Part shown: piece by piece, positions 24,729-39,500 of the stretch
Layout: each line of letters starts with the position of its first letter
How positions within the stretch are numbered: the stretch's first letter is position 1
NCBI RefSeq assembly: GCF_040954645.1
Contig: NC_092806.1
Location: 28,607,644 to 28,671,643, forward strand
Direction of reading: 5' to 3'
DNA from: Diabrotica undecimpunctata
Lineage: Eukaryota > Arthropoda > Insecta > Coleoptera > Chrysomelidae
Length of the DNA stretch: 64,000 nt
Made by a program: the position numbers and the translations under genes
The notes under the pieces: generated by a model
Told to the model about the DNA's origin: nothing
Database searches by the model: none
What the model saw: the letters and a program-made list of their open reading frames with translations, nothing else

Positions 24729-27700
24729 GTATAAATATATTACTACTTATATATATTTCCTATTATAAAATTCCTAATATGTCATGTATTTAATATATGT
24801 ACGGCTTTTATTTCTTAGGATGTGTGGGTATGCCATCACCGATGAACGCTGGAGTAAAATGCTCATCAGTGTCTGGATGCACAGCTACTTGTATGCCAGA
24901 CTCTCAGTTCCCTAATGGAAAAACTGAACTTAGAGTTATCTGTCAAAATGGACAATGGTTCGCAGAAGGATATAGTGGTGTTCCCAACTGTGAACGCAGA
25001 TTTGGTTCATCTGGACTTAGTGGCTCATCATCTAGCTCAAGCAGTTCACACGTAATATCTTCTTCATCGAGTGGATCCTCAGGCAGCATTTCATTCCAAG
25101 GAGGTACAAATATTTTACTATTTATATATTTATGAATATAAAATTCTTAACGAGTTGGGTATTTAATATGTTTACTGCTTTTTTTTAGGATGTGTGGGTA
25201 TGCCCTCACCCATGAACGCTGCAGTTAAATGCTCATCATTGACTGGATGCAGAGCTACTTGTATGCCAGACTCTCAATTCTCTAATGGAAAAACTGAACT
25301 TCAGATTATCTGCCAAAATGGACAATGGTTAGCAGAAGGGTATAGTGGTGTACCAAACTGTCAACGTGTATCTGGTTCATCCGGACTTAGTGGCTCATCA
25401 TCTAGCTCAAGTGGATCATCAGGCAGTATTTCTTTATCCGGTGGATCATCAGGCAGCATTTCTTCATCCGGTGGATCATCAGGCAGCATTTCATTCCAAG
25501 GAGGTACAAATATATTAGTATTTATTTATTTATTAATATAAAACTCTTAATGAGTTAGGATATTTATTATTACTGTTTTTATTTTATAGGATGTGTGGGT
25601 ATGCCCTCACCCATGAATGCTGCAGTTAAATGCTCGTCATTGACTGGATGCAGAGCTACTTGTATGCCAGACTCTCAATTCCCTAATGGAAAGATTGAAC
25701 TTCAGATTCTCTGTCAAAATGGACAATGGCTAGCAGAAGGGTTTAGTAGTGTACCAAACTGCCAACGTGTATCTGGTTCATCTGGACTTAGTGGCTCATC
25801 ATCTAGCTCAAGTGGATCATCAGGCAGTATTTCTTTATCCGGTGGATCATCAGGCAGCATTTCTTCATCCGGTGGATCATCAGGCAGCATTTCATTCCAA
25901 GGAGGTAAAATATATCATACTATTTATATATTTTTAAATATAAAACTCCTAACAAATTAGTTATTTATTATGCTTACTACTATTATTTAATAGGATGTGC
26001 CGGTATGCCGTCACCCATGAACGCTGGAGTTAGATGCTCGTCATTATCTGGATGTAAAGCTTCTTGTATGCCAGATTATCAATTCCCTAACGGAAAAACC
26101 GAAATTAGGATTCTCTGTCAAGATGGAAAATGGCTTGCTGAAGAGTTTAGTGGTGTACCAAATTGTGAACGTAAGTTAATAAATTTATTGATCTTGGGAT
26201 ACTTACCATAGGTGTTGGTCTCCTATTACAAATCTTCTAGATTTAAGTATCTCGACCTCTTCTGGACTGGTTTTTTTTATTATATCTCTATCTTATTTAC
26301 GAGTTTAGACGAAATCATACGATACCTACAGAATGTTTACGTTTAGACGATACCTACAGAATGGCTGCTATCGACCTTTGTTCCGCTACCAAAAACTCCA
26401 AACACTGTAATGACTATAGATTATTCAGCTTAATGTCACACTTATTAAAAACATTTTTAAAGATTACACATGCAAGGATATTCAGAAAGTGCGAAGCGGA
26501 TATGAGTAATAGACAGTTTGGCTTTCGTAACGTCTTCGGAACAGTGGAAGCTCTGTATAGTTTCACAACTCTTGCTCAAAAATGTCGAGATGAACAAAAA
26601 GATCTTTTCGTTGCGTTTGTAGACTATGAGAAAGCTTTCGACAAAAGTTAAACATAACATTCTCATGGAATGTCTCAAGATAAAAGGACTCAACAAAAAT
26701 GACATTAACATAGTGAGAAATCTCTATTGGAACCAACAGGCTGTGGTAACATTAGATGGAAATAGCACGGATGTGCAACAGATAAGTAGAGGAGTGAGAC
26801 AGGGCTGTGTACTTTCACCATTACTATTTAATATATATTTCGAAGAGTTATTTACGCAAGCACTTGAAAACTGTACAGAAGGGATCAAGACAAATGGTGA
26901 AAATATAAACGTTATGCTGACGATACAGTCATTATCGCTGAAAGTGAGATAGACCTGCAGGCGTTACTAAACATAATTTGTGATACTGCAGAATAGTTTG
27001 GTTTAACAATAAACATAACGAAAAAAAACCATGGTTATGAGTAAGAGGGGCAAAGTCGTTGCAAGGATCCAGATAAAAAATGAATATATTGAGCAAGTGG
27101 ACAAAATGAAATACTTAGGAGTCTGGATTACGGAAGATCTGAATCCGAAATCAGAAATTCGCTCAAGAATAGAGCAATCAAGAGCAGCCCTTTTGAAGAT
27201 GAGGAAATTTCTGAGTAATAAAAGACTTAATCTGCAAATCCGATATCGGATGGTAAAATGTTATATCAACTCTATTCTTCTTTATGGTGTCGAAGCCTGG
27301 ACTGTTAATATTGACTTAATGAGAAAACTGGAAGCTTTTGAGATGTGGCTTTTTAGGAGAATTTCGAAGATACCATGGACCGATCATATTACGAATGAAA
27401 TGGTGTTGCACAGAATGGAAAGAGACAGAGAACTTTTGACCACCATTAAAAGGCGAAAGACAGCATATTTGGAGCACATACTTAGAAATGATAAGTACGA
27501 GTTGTTGCAGCTGATTATCAAGGGTAAAATCGAAGGAAAAAGGGGTCCTGGTAGACGACAAATATTCTGGCTGAAAAACATTGGCAACTGGACCGGGTTA
27601 AACACACAGACGCTCTTAAGAAAAGCCGAAGATAGAGACGAATTTGCAATGGTTATAGCCAACCTTCATTAGTGGAGACGGCACTAATCAGGCACACCAG

Positions 27701-30700
27701 TACGCCCATACAGTACCTCGGTCATAACAACAGCGTGCGCTAGCTCTCTGGAACATCGCTTAGGCAACACTTTGTCCACTACGTCATGCATGCCGTAGAT
27801 ACTATGGTATTACACCTCTGGATTGGATACCGCAATAGTCGCAGCACAAATCTTACTGTATGATGAGCCAGCTGTGGTACGGCTTTGTCAATTGAGGCAT
27901 TCTAAATGTGTTTCCTCTGTTTTATTTACCATAATGCCTTTCACAGTCCAGAGATTCATCACAGAGACACATTCGTTTCATTTATATATTGTTTTTTTCG
28001 TGATATAAGTACCATTTTTATCACACTCATAATAATTATAAATATGACGTTTAATGTATGAAATACTTTTGTGACAATCAAATAACAATTTTTACATTTC
28101 AGCAATTTGTTTGCCACAATGCCAAAACAACGGAATCTGCTTGGCTCCTAACCAATGTAGCTGCGCAGAAAACTTTTCTGGACCTCAATGCCAGTTCGAA
28201 AGCAAACCATGTTTGAACTATCCACCCATGCCCAAAAACTCAAAACGATCCTGCAATTCCAAGTAAGTAGCTTCAGTGCTAAATAATTTGTATAAAAAAG
28301 TATATTCCGTGATCAAACAAATAAAAGGTAAAAATTAGGTATTAAATAAACTATTTTTTATAGAAAATGTACTATCAGTTGTATGAAGGGTCATGAATTC
28401 CCTGATGGCTCACAGATCGCAACCATGGACTGCAAAAACGGATTGTGGACTCCAAGCAAAGAAAAATGGACTTCTATTCCAAACTGTCAAGGTATGTATA
28501 TACCTACATTTAGATTTTACATTTTCGTAAGTCTAAATCTACTCTAACTCTAACTAAACGTTATGATTTTATATTTTAGCAACTTGCGATCCTCCTTGTT
28601 TGAATGGTGGAAACTGCCTTTCATTTAACGTCTGCCAATGTCCCCAGGAATTCAGAGGCCCACAGTGCCAATACAGTATGTATAATTCGATTTAACACAG
28701 TTTTTAATATTTAGAAATTTTGACATATTAAAGAAACATACGGATTATTTTATATAGGGTAAAGATGCGTTTAATTTTTAAGCGGTGTAATATTTTCAAT
28801 AAATTAATGCTTTTGTACAAAAACAGAGTTAATATTGAAATTAAAATGCCTTTTCTCATGAATGCATAAATATTCTATTCCCTCTTTAATGTGCTATACA
28901 TAGCATCGAGTAAAACAAAAAGAAGAGGGAGATATACGAATCAATATAAATAAAAAGAAACACTAACGGAATTAATGACAAAAAAGATACAAAGAAACGA
29001 AATAAAATATATTTTAATCTGATTTAAATAATAATAAATATAACACCATAAAAAAATCTTAAAGTTGTAACATATCTCCAATTTGCCTCTTTGAAAATGG
29101 GACATCAAATGTCAAATTTTATTCTCTTTCTATTTAATAATATTAGTGTCTCGTTTTACTTGTTGGTAAATTTCTATATGTTTTACAATATCATCTTGTT
29201 CTCAATCTTGTACATTTTAGAATCTTGATAAAGGCAGGGATATTAGTATCACTCATGAGAATATTATTGAGCAATATTCACGGAAACTGAGATAGGTGCT
29301 GTAAGTTTCCATACGTAATCCTCAATAATATCCTCAGAAATGATACTATTAATGTAACTCTCTAACTCTTCCCTGAGGATGCCGAGAAACTTTGACAAAA
29401 ATGTCGCAATAATTAATATAGCCATAAGAAGCTGTTTTCAGTTGTTACCCAACCAAACTCTTTCTCGTTTTTTTTTTAAATTTATAATAAAGCAGAGGTA
29501 TAATAAAGAAGCTGTTTTCAGCTGTTACCCAACCAAACTCTTTCTCGGTTTTTTTAATATTTATAATAAAGCAGAGGTTATATAAAGTATCTAGGGTAAT
29601 TTTTTTAAATACGCTTATAAATATAATGTTCATATAAATACAATTATTTAATTTTTTTTAGGTGCTGAAGTATGTAATCCAAAGAACATGGGCTTCAACG
29701 GTGGTTACAATTGTTCCGGAGATGCTAACACATTCTCCTGTGCGCTTAAATGTCCAGTTGGCATTGATTTTGAATTCCCACCTGTACCTGTATATACTTG
29801 TGACTACGCTCTTGGATTTTACTTGCCAGCTCCAATTCCAGACTGTGTATTCCGTAAGTATATTTTTGAGCTTATTCTTTTTTTTTATTTCGGGTGTTGA
29901 GTGCTGTGTATCCATTTTGTGTATAAGATGTTCTTCTCCTCCGTGTACTTTGGCCTACAGCACGAAAATTGCGTGGTGTACATCCTTTAGCATCTGGTCT
30001 AGTTTCAGGTTTTTACACGATGAATGTTATTTATGCTAACCAAAGCTAGCCGTTGTCTAATTTTATCAATATATCTAGTAGGCAGTCCTCAGTTTTTTTA
30101 TAGATTTTGGGCCTCCATGTCACGATTCGTCTTGTTCGATTCTGTTCGATTTAACGCTGACGCAAAAATCCGTAAATAAACTCAGAGTTGCACAACGAGC
30201 CATGAAATGCTGAATGTAAGCCTTTGAAACCACATGCCAAACCATCAAATTAAGCAAAGATCAGGTATTCAAGCGAGAACACAAGACGGACGGCGAAAAA
30301 GAGGAGTCTAATTTTATAGTCACAAATAATTATTTTCTTTCTCCATCGCTTAATTGTCTACCAACATTTTAATATTCATCATACTCATCATCATCATTCT
30401 GGCTTTACAACCCTACGTGGATCCTAGCCTCCTCAAGATTTTCTCTCCAGTCGTCCCTTTATTCACGTAGTACGTATTCCCATATTTCTCATGTCTTCAT
30501 CGATGTTATCAAGGAACATTGTTCTGAATCTTCCTCTTCTTCTCTGACCAATGGGTCTATCAAGGAGCGTTTTTCTAGCTAGGTCATTTTGTTCCATCCG
30601 CATTACATGCCCTATCTACCTCAGACGTCCTATCTTAATATGTTTTACGATATCAGGTTCCTGGTATATTCTATAAAGTTCAAGGTGAATCCTCTTCTCC

Positions 30701-33700
30701 ACACGGCATTGTCATTCACTACTCCATAAATTCGTCTTAGTACTTTTCTTTCGAAACATCCTTACATGTTTTTATTATGTGTTGTTAGAGTCCAGGTCTC
30801 TGAACCATATGTTAGGACTGGGCGTATTATTGTTTTGTAAAGTTTTATTTTTGTATTTATCGATATAATTGTGAATTTAAGGAGGAGATTGAGCCCAAAA
30901 TAGTATCTGTTGGTCGTGCAAATTCTGCCATTTATGTCTGCGGTAGTATTATTTTCAGTGTTAATGGGTATACAAATTTGTTCACTGCTTCGATGACGTC
31001 GTTTTCTATAACAAGTGGTCGTAGTATTTGTGGTTGCGTGCTTATTTTCATATACTTTGTTTTGTTGGTGTTTATTATTAAACCCATTTTTGTAGCTGAT
31101 TCTTTTAATGCTACATACGCCTCTCGTACAGCGTTTTCCGTTCTCCCAACAATATTGATATCATCAGTATAGGCCAGAATTTGAACTGATTTATTATATA
31201 TTGAACCAGTGGTTGTGATTTGTGACATACGTATTACTTTTTCCAGAGCCAGATTGAACAGTATACAGGAGAGAGGGTCTCCCTGGCGCAGCCCGTTATT
31301 TGTTTTAAAAGATTCAGACAGTTCCCACTGAATTCATACTCTACATTCAACTTTTTCAAGAGTTAGTTTTGTTAAATTTACCAACTGATTTGGTATTCCT
31401 AGCTCTTTCATTGCTTTGAACATTTCTCTACTATTCACAGAGTCATAGGCTGCTTTGTGGTCTATAAATATGTGATGAGTATCAATGCCATATTCCAGTG
31501 TTTTTTCCAAAATTTGTTTCAGGGTTGCAATCTGATGAATTGTCGATTTACCACCTCTGAAACCAGGCTGGTATTTTCCTACTATCCATTGTGCATATGG
31601 TGCCATACGATGACATAGTACTGTGGAAAATATTTTATAAGCTACATTTAGAAACTTAATTCCTCTGTGGTTAGAGCATTCAAAGATATCCCCTTTTTTG
31701 TGTATGGTGCAAAGTATTCCAATATTCCAATCATTGGGGAGGAATTTCTGTAACCATATTTCTTTTATAAGCTGATATAATGCCATTATAGTATCATGGC
31801 CACCTTCTTTATATAGTTCAGCTGAGAGATTATTTATTCCGGGTAATTTGTTTTTGGCTAGCTTTTTAACTGCATCTTTGACTTCAAGAATCGTTGGTGG
31901 TTCCTCTTCCCTCTCGCCTGTTCCCCTTACACCATCTCTTTCGTCTTCCAAGTTTTCTTCTTCTTCCTTTATATTAAGTGCCTGGTTAAAGTATTCCACC
32001 CATCTATTCAATACATATTTCCTTGTTGTTAATAGGTCGCCATTCTGACTTCTGCATTGTCTTGTGGTTGCCTTGAATTCTTTTCTGTTGATGTTTTGAT
32101 GAATTTTCTAATAGAATGCTTTGATTTTTTTTTTTCTCTGTTGAGGTTTTCTATATATTTAAATTCCTCATTTAGGTGGTTTCGTTTTTTTTTGTGTATC
32201 GTCTTTTCTTCTCTACTCTTTGTCTGGTAATTCTCTACAGGTGTTCTACTTCGTTGGGTAAAAATCTTTCTGTAGGCTTCATTTTTTTTTTTTGTTGCAT
32301 TCTTGTATTCATCGTCAAACCAATGATTTCTGCGGGCACAAATTTCTGTTCCTATTTCCTCTTTCGCTGCTACTTCAATGACTTCCTTTATTTTGTTCCA
32401 GTAGGAGTCTATGTCTGTCTGCCATTCTTCATTTACATTTTGATTCCTTAGCCTGTTGGTGATGTTTTCCGAGTACCTTTCTGCAATTGTCGCATCTCCC
32501 AGCTTTTGCACATTCCATTTTTTGTATCCATTTAATATTCATTTCCCCTTTATTATTGTGCTTTGCACTCTCGATACAAAAGTCCTAGAATAGGCTTTTA
32601 TATATACATATACAGTGTGTTTCTTCGGGAGAGTTACATACGTTAACTGAAAAAACTAAACTTCTTATTTGGTTTATAACTTTTTAACCACACATATGCT
32701 TTAGCAAATGTCAACATTTAGCCCTCTTTCTTCCATTTACCGTCTATGCTCTTCAGCTTGTTCGTAGTTTAGCTTTTTTACGTCTTTTTTGTGGTGTCCA
32801 GTCTAGTATTTGCTTTGGTAATCGATCTTCTTCCTGAAAATCTAAACGTAATCATACCGCATTAATTGTTTATATTTTATGTCGTCAATCATTGGGGTTC
32901 AACGTTTATAAATATGCAGATATCTTCATTGGTAACTGCTTATTTCTCGACGTGATCCATCAGCTGACCTCCTACAGAAGCCTATTTCCGTAGCTAGAAG
33001 TGTTTTTTTTTATTTTTAGTGGTCAAACTTCAAAATCATATCCGACGATACTTTGTATACTGGTCTAGTATATCCTTCTTTTGTTTGCTTTAGATATATT
33101 TTTTCCACAGAACCCCATTCATCATATGTATGGCTTTTCTTTACTGGATATTTCTCTTTTATTGCTTCATCCAGAGTCTCATCATCTGTCAATTTTATGT
33201 TCAAATATTTTTACATTTGGGTGCATTGTATACGTCTTCATTATTAAGTATCAGATCTTTCCTTCTTTCTCCTACACATATAGATTCAGATTTGTTCAAT
33301 ATCTCTGGGACCTCCAGATCCCATTTTTTGTATTCATCGACTAGTTTGCGGGTTATATATTCTAGATCCTTATGTTCTTGGGTTAGTTTTACTTGATCAT
33401 CCGCAAAACATAGTATATATAGTATGTTGTTTTCTATTCGTGGAATTCCCATATTGCTATTCCCATATTGTATAAAATAAAATATAAATTTTATTATATA
33501 TTGTATGAGCATTAGAAAAATTTATAATATATATACAAGGATTTCCACAGTTTTCACTGTATTCCTTCACTCAACCGTTTTCTCCAATTTTTCCTGTTTA
33601 GCCAGTCCCCTTCCTGTAGGTTTCTTCTACTCATTGCTTCGTCCACTTCATCTCTGAAAGATCTTCGGGGTCTGCCTCTCTTTCTTCTTCTTATCGGGCT

Positions 33701-36492
33701 CCACTCCGAGCTTATTTACTCTAGCTCTTCTTGTTACTCTGCAGCTTCTCCTTAGGAATTCCATTTCTGTTGCTCTTATTTTGTTTTTGGTTTTCTTATT
33801 TATTGTCCAATTTTCACACCCATAAGTGAGGATAGTTCTTGTCATGGTATTATATATTTTTTTCTTTGTTTTCATGCTGATGTTCTTATCCCATAGTACC
33901 GGGTTGAATTTTCGTATGCAGTCTCTTGTTTGTCCCAGTCTATTTTTTATATCTTCCTCCGTTGTTCCTTTGTTTAATATTATGAAACCTAAATACTTAT
34001 ACTTGTCTGTTCCTTTGATTTGTTTACCTTCGTCTATTTCCAGCTGTTCTATTTCTGTATTCTCCGTTGTTAGGTATTCAGTTTTCTTTAGGTTTATTTC
34101 CATCCAATTCTTTGTATATTCCTGCTCCAGTTTTCTCATCATAAAACTGAGGTCATCCTCGTCTTATGCGATCACTATTTGGTCGTCGGCAAAACTTAGC
34201 GTATATAGATATTCGTTCCTTACTGGTATACCCATTCCTTCGCATTTTCTTTTCCATGGTTTCAGGGTTTTTTCCAGGAATATTTTGAACAGGGTGGGGG
34301 ATGTGGAGCAACCCTGTAGTAGTCCCTTTGTCGTCTTAAATCGACTGCATATTCTATTGCCCGTTTTGATAGCTACTTCGTTATTCTTGTAGAGTGCTTT
34401 TACCGCGTTTATTAATCTTCCTGGAACTTCGATGTCTTCCATTGCTTCCCATAGCTTGGTTCTAGGTATTGAGTCATATGCCTTCTTAAGATCAACAAAA
34501 GCCAGATAAACGGATCTATTTTTGGCCATTCTTTTTTCTATTAGTTGTTCGACCGTGTAAATGTGATCTAAGCATGCTTTCCCCGCTGTGAAACCTGCCT
34601 GGTCTTCTCCGATTTTATCTTATAATAAAATATATAAATTTCTTTATCAACCTAAACCCTTTATCATCACTAAACATTTTTATATTTGTAGCTGATGGTT
34701 CCGAAGTCCACTACATTCCAGGAACTTCCGAAACACATATCACATTCAACTACACCGAATGGATATCCACCAGCGGAGGCAGACTTTTCCTTGAAAGGTT
34801 GGAACAAGAACTTTCTCTCGGCGTGAACGTACATATTATTATACAAAGAATTCAGGACGAGCTTAAATCTGGAAAATTGACCATTGAACAGAAAACTTTG
34901 TTGGAAAAATGGGAGAAAGAATTGAGCACTGGAGCATTGACCGAGCAGAAATTATTAGAACAAATCAAGGTTTTCCCTATGTTTACTGAGTCACCAAGTG
35001 GTCTTACCGAAGTGACGGTAAGAGCAGTTTAAAAGTATTTTCTTAAGTATTAATCCAATATGTATTTCTGTTAATTATATGATCATGTTGTGTCAATTTC
35101 TTATAGAAATATATTAATTTTAACGACCATCTTAATTCTTCTATAGTACATTTGTTTAGTTTATTTTTTGTAAATGCTCCTTTACATATATTTCATATAT
35201 CAATGTATAATTCAAATAAATTCATTCTCTTCAAAAGTAATTTAGACAGTCAAATGCGATTTGATTTTGAATGAACTTGTTTATTATGAATTTTATTACA
35301 TTTGTGACAAATTACAAAGTAGGTTTAAAGGTGTTTTAACCTCTTGTGTTTTTTTTTTCTTAAAATTGTGTTTTAAAAAAAATCAGATAATCAGTCATAC
35401 ACAAGTTAGTTCTTACTTCATGTAATAGTCATTCTGGAGTTCTTGTGTGAGAATAAGAAAGCACCTAAAATAAGGAAGGATTATTCCAAGGCCTGCTTTG
35501 ATTACTTTATTTTTTCAGTCGCTCTATATTTTATAAATATCTAACATGAATATATCTGTTTTTTAGGAAAACATCATCATTGACGAAAATCATAAAGTCG
35601 TTGAAGGTGGTCAAGGCGGTGGTGAAAGTATCATTGTTGAAACGAAGCTGCCCGCACCTGGTACATGTTTTGCTTGGGGTGGATCTCATTATAAAACTTT
35701 CGACAATAGAATCTACAGGTAAGAAAAGTTAAATTGGCCTTCTCAATAAAATAAACATAATATTATCTACACTCTTTAACCACTTAATTTAATTTAAATG
35801 GTATTTTCTTCAATTAGATTATTGGATGTAAATACATTTGAAAATATATTTGATTTGTTAGTTTTTTGTATTCTCTCTTCAAAGATTATTCCAACCAAAA
35901 CTTCATCAAATACAGAAAATTGCAGACAGTGTTGGATTCGGCATTAAAAATTATGTAGAATTCAGTTACTCCTGGTATTTATCAATTGTGTTTTTAGGTG
36001 AATTATAAATATTTTAGGGCCACTTTAGACAAAGAATTGTAAAGAGGACTAAACTAAACGACGGTATTAAAAAGAAAGCTTTGAGTAGGGATATTCAAGG
36101 AGCGAGAAAGCGAGGGAGACGATCTACCTAGAAAAGAACCATTGAAAACAAAGCACGAACCATTGAGAAGACAACAAACTCTATACGAGAAACTCTATAC
36201 TCCTCGATGATAATAATCGAAGTGTGATGATATTGCTACTTTCAATACTTTACTTGCTCATGTTTCCAAGCTTCCTATTTTGAGCGTCTAATAAGCATTG
36301 GCAAATATTTTCAAAGTTTCTCAGTGTTTTCAATGTTTGCTATATAAATTCCCAAATATTTCTTTAATTTTTGTTTCTTATCGATATTGTGGGGACTGGT
36401 AACTACCTCTTCGTTAATCTGTTAAACGTGCTACATATTTAGAAATAGTTTAGGATTCTTATTGCAGACTCAAACTGCAAACATCCAGAGCT

Positions 36493-36588
<96 letters not shown>

Positions 36589-39500
36589 CCGAATATGAAA
36601 GAAGATAAAGCACAATAATATTTTATCTTTTTTGTTACTATTGGGTTGATCCTTTGTCGGCAAACTGGCTCAAGCATTATCACTACTTCAAGATGAAACA
36701 GCACGATGTGGCTATTGTAGTATATTAATGACTTTTTATATGTCATTTATTATTTGCAGCAGAAACACATATTATCACAGAAAGTTATAGAGTCGAAAAA
36801 AGCTGGACAAAAATGAAATCTAATATTTTAGCCTCCGACAAGGAATTTCTTGGTGAAAAAAATATAAATAAAAATAAATCGTTCCCAAGGCAGAGAACAC
36901 TATGGTCTTGTACAGAAATGAGGGAAAAATGTAAAGAAAAGAAAAAAGCTTACCGAAAATACATGTTAACCAAAACACAAGAGACATACCATAATTACAA
37001 GACAATTAGAAACGAAACACGTGAACTTGCAAGAAAAATAAAAAATGATCCCTGAGAAGGCTTTTCGAAAGAAATGGAACACGATTTTTACGGTCTGCAA
37101 AAGGAAACATGGCGCTTTATGAGAGGTCAAAGAAAGAAGGTAAAGGGACTAATAGAACCAAAACACATAGAAAAGTATACGTGGATTGATTACCTAAAAA
37201 AGCTCAATGCAGAGGAAGAACAAACGACGCTAGAACCGGAAACACCAGAAATTACCACAAATGGAGATCTTAATAAAAATACACAGGAAGTTCGAAAAAT
37301 ACTTGAAAACCTGAAGAACAGGATAACAAACGAATTACTCAAATATTGTGGAGCAGCAATGACAGCACAATTAACAACATTAGTAGAGACTAGAGTAAGA
37401 CTCAAAGATGTAATCCATCTTCTGTATAATAGAGAAGTTTCCCTAAATATTATAAAAATTATCGATCAAAACAACAAAATGGAAGTCAGAATAAATGGAC
37501 AACTTACTGAACCTATAGAAATAGCCAGCGGAATAAGACAAGGGGATTCATTGAGCCCCTTGCCCTTCAATTTGATCATGGATGAAATCATCAAAAGCGT
37601 TAACAAAGGAAGAGGCTACAAAATGGGAAACACAGAAATCAAAATACTCTGTTACACAGAGGACGCAACATTGATAGCCAAAAGTTGAAGGTATTCTGCA
37701 AACACTGGATCACAGATTTAACATAAGAGCAAAAGAATTTAATATGACAATCTCATCTCAGAAAACTAAAACAATAGTAGTCAGCAAAGAACCAACCAGA
37801 TGTAAAATAGAAGTTGATGGCATCAGTATTGAACAAGTAATGAAAATAAAATACCTGGGAATTATACTGTCTAACTATGAAGAGCTAGACAAAGAAGTGA
37901 GAGATCAAGTACAAAAAGCAAATAGACTGGCAGGATAACACTACATGGCGAAACAGACACATTAACACTGAAATAAAGTCAAGAATTTATAAAGCCACTA
38001 TAAGACCAATATTGACATATACCTCAGAAACAAGATCCGACATAGCCACAACGCGAAAGCTACTGGAAACGGCAGATATGGTAGTACTGAAAAGAATTAC
38101 AGGAAATACGCTAAGAGATCGAAAGAAAAGTGAAGACATTAGGAGAAAATGTAAAGTACAGTGTATAAATGAATGGACACAAAATAGAAAAAAGAATAGA
38201 ATAACCACCAAAGGAGACATGTGTCGTCAAAATTCCTAGAGATTAGTCACCAATCGGCACAAGAAGTATAGGACAACCGCGCAAAAGGAATGACAACCTT
38301 CCATAGAGGTATTAATCCGCCAATGAACAAGCAGAATTGGTTATAAAGAAGAAGAAGAATATTTATTCTTTGCAAATCTTTTTTTCATTGAATTTTCTTT
38401 ATCGCATGACGATATTTTCTTTATTTCTCGTCTATTATTTCACTAGCATTTTGCTTTACAACTCAGTTGGTGGTCTTTTCAGTAATATACCATACCCATG
38501 TACTAATAAAACCACGTAACTTACTTATTTTTGTCTTCCCTATTTGACAAAGCACGAAAATACATTTTTATATTGAACACGAGACTTTTAAATCAGTGTT
38601 AGATCAAATAATGCGTCACGGATTCTGATTCACGTGCATTCAGTAGCTTCTTCAATACCTTTCAATATAATATTATTTTATTTTCGAAATGTTTTTCAAT
38701 GATTTTTTACTACACCTTCAAAATAATAATAGCTTTTCACTTTTGAAATTTAACGAAATCATTTTTATTCTTATTAAATGTGTATAATTTGGTAAAGAAA
38801 TAAATTAAGGAATAAGTAAGCGTAAAGACTAATTCAAACATTTAATTTTCAGTTTCAAATCAAGATGCCCTCACGTTCTAGTCCGTGATTCCAAAGACAG
38901 CACCTTCAGCATAATCACTCAAGATTCCGATGAGTGTCAATCAAATCCAGAACTGTGCCACAAAAACATTAATATTTTCTTGCAAAACGTTAACTACCTA
39001 CTTTCAAAAACTACTGATGGACAGCCTCTCTTCAAATCTGGAGACAAAGTACTACCAATTCCTGGACGAGTTCCTGGAATAAGAGTAGAAATGGAAGCTC
39101 ACAATCTTCTTGTGTCATTAGATACTGTTGGAGTTGAAATGCTTTGGGATGGAAGGGTAAATATTAATTTTTCTACATGTTAATCTACATAATGCCAGTA
39201 TATGGTTGAATATTAAAATTTGCTTATTTTTATAACGTTTTTAGAACCTCATTCAAGTGGCCGTTAAAGAAAACCTCTGGAATAGAACGGAAGGTTTGTG
39301 TGGTATTTTGGACGGTGATGTAACTACTGATATCGTTACCCAAGACGGAGAAGCTACCAAAAATATTCTTACCTTTGCCAGCAGCTGGAAAGTTGACTAC
39401 ATTGGAAGTAAGTCAAATTAAATATTAATATATTTTCTTTTATGTATCGTTTTAGTCTTCTATAAATAAGTCAAAGCTGACTGAAAATAGGATACTAATA

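Noticed and set aside
33826..34392. Plus-strand 188-codon hydrophobic frame
   Set aside because: Antisense of the LINE RT at 33.6-34.5 kb; the apparent membrane segments come from reverse-complemented Lys/Glu codons.
36439..36746. Frames encoding long YIYIYI runs
   Set aside because: Translation of the (AT)n microsatellite; no protein meaning.
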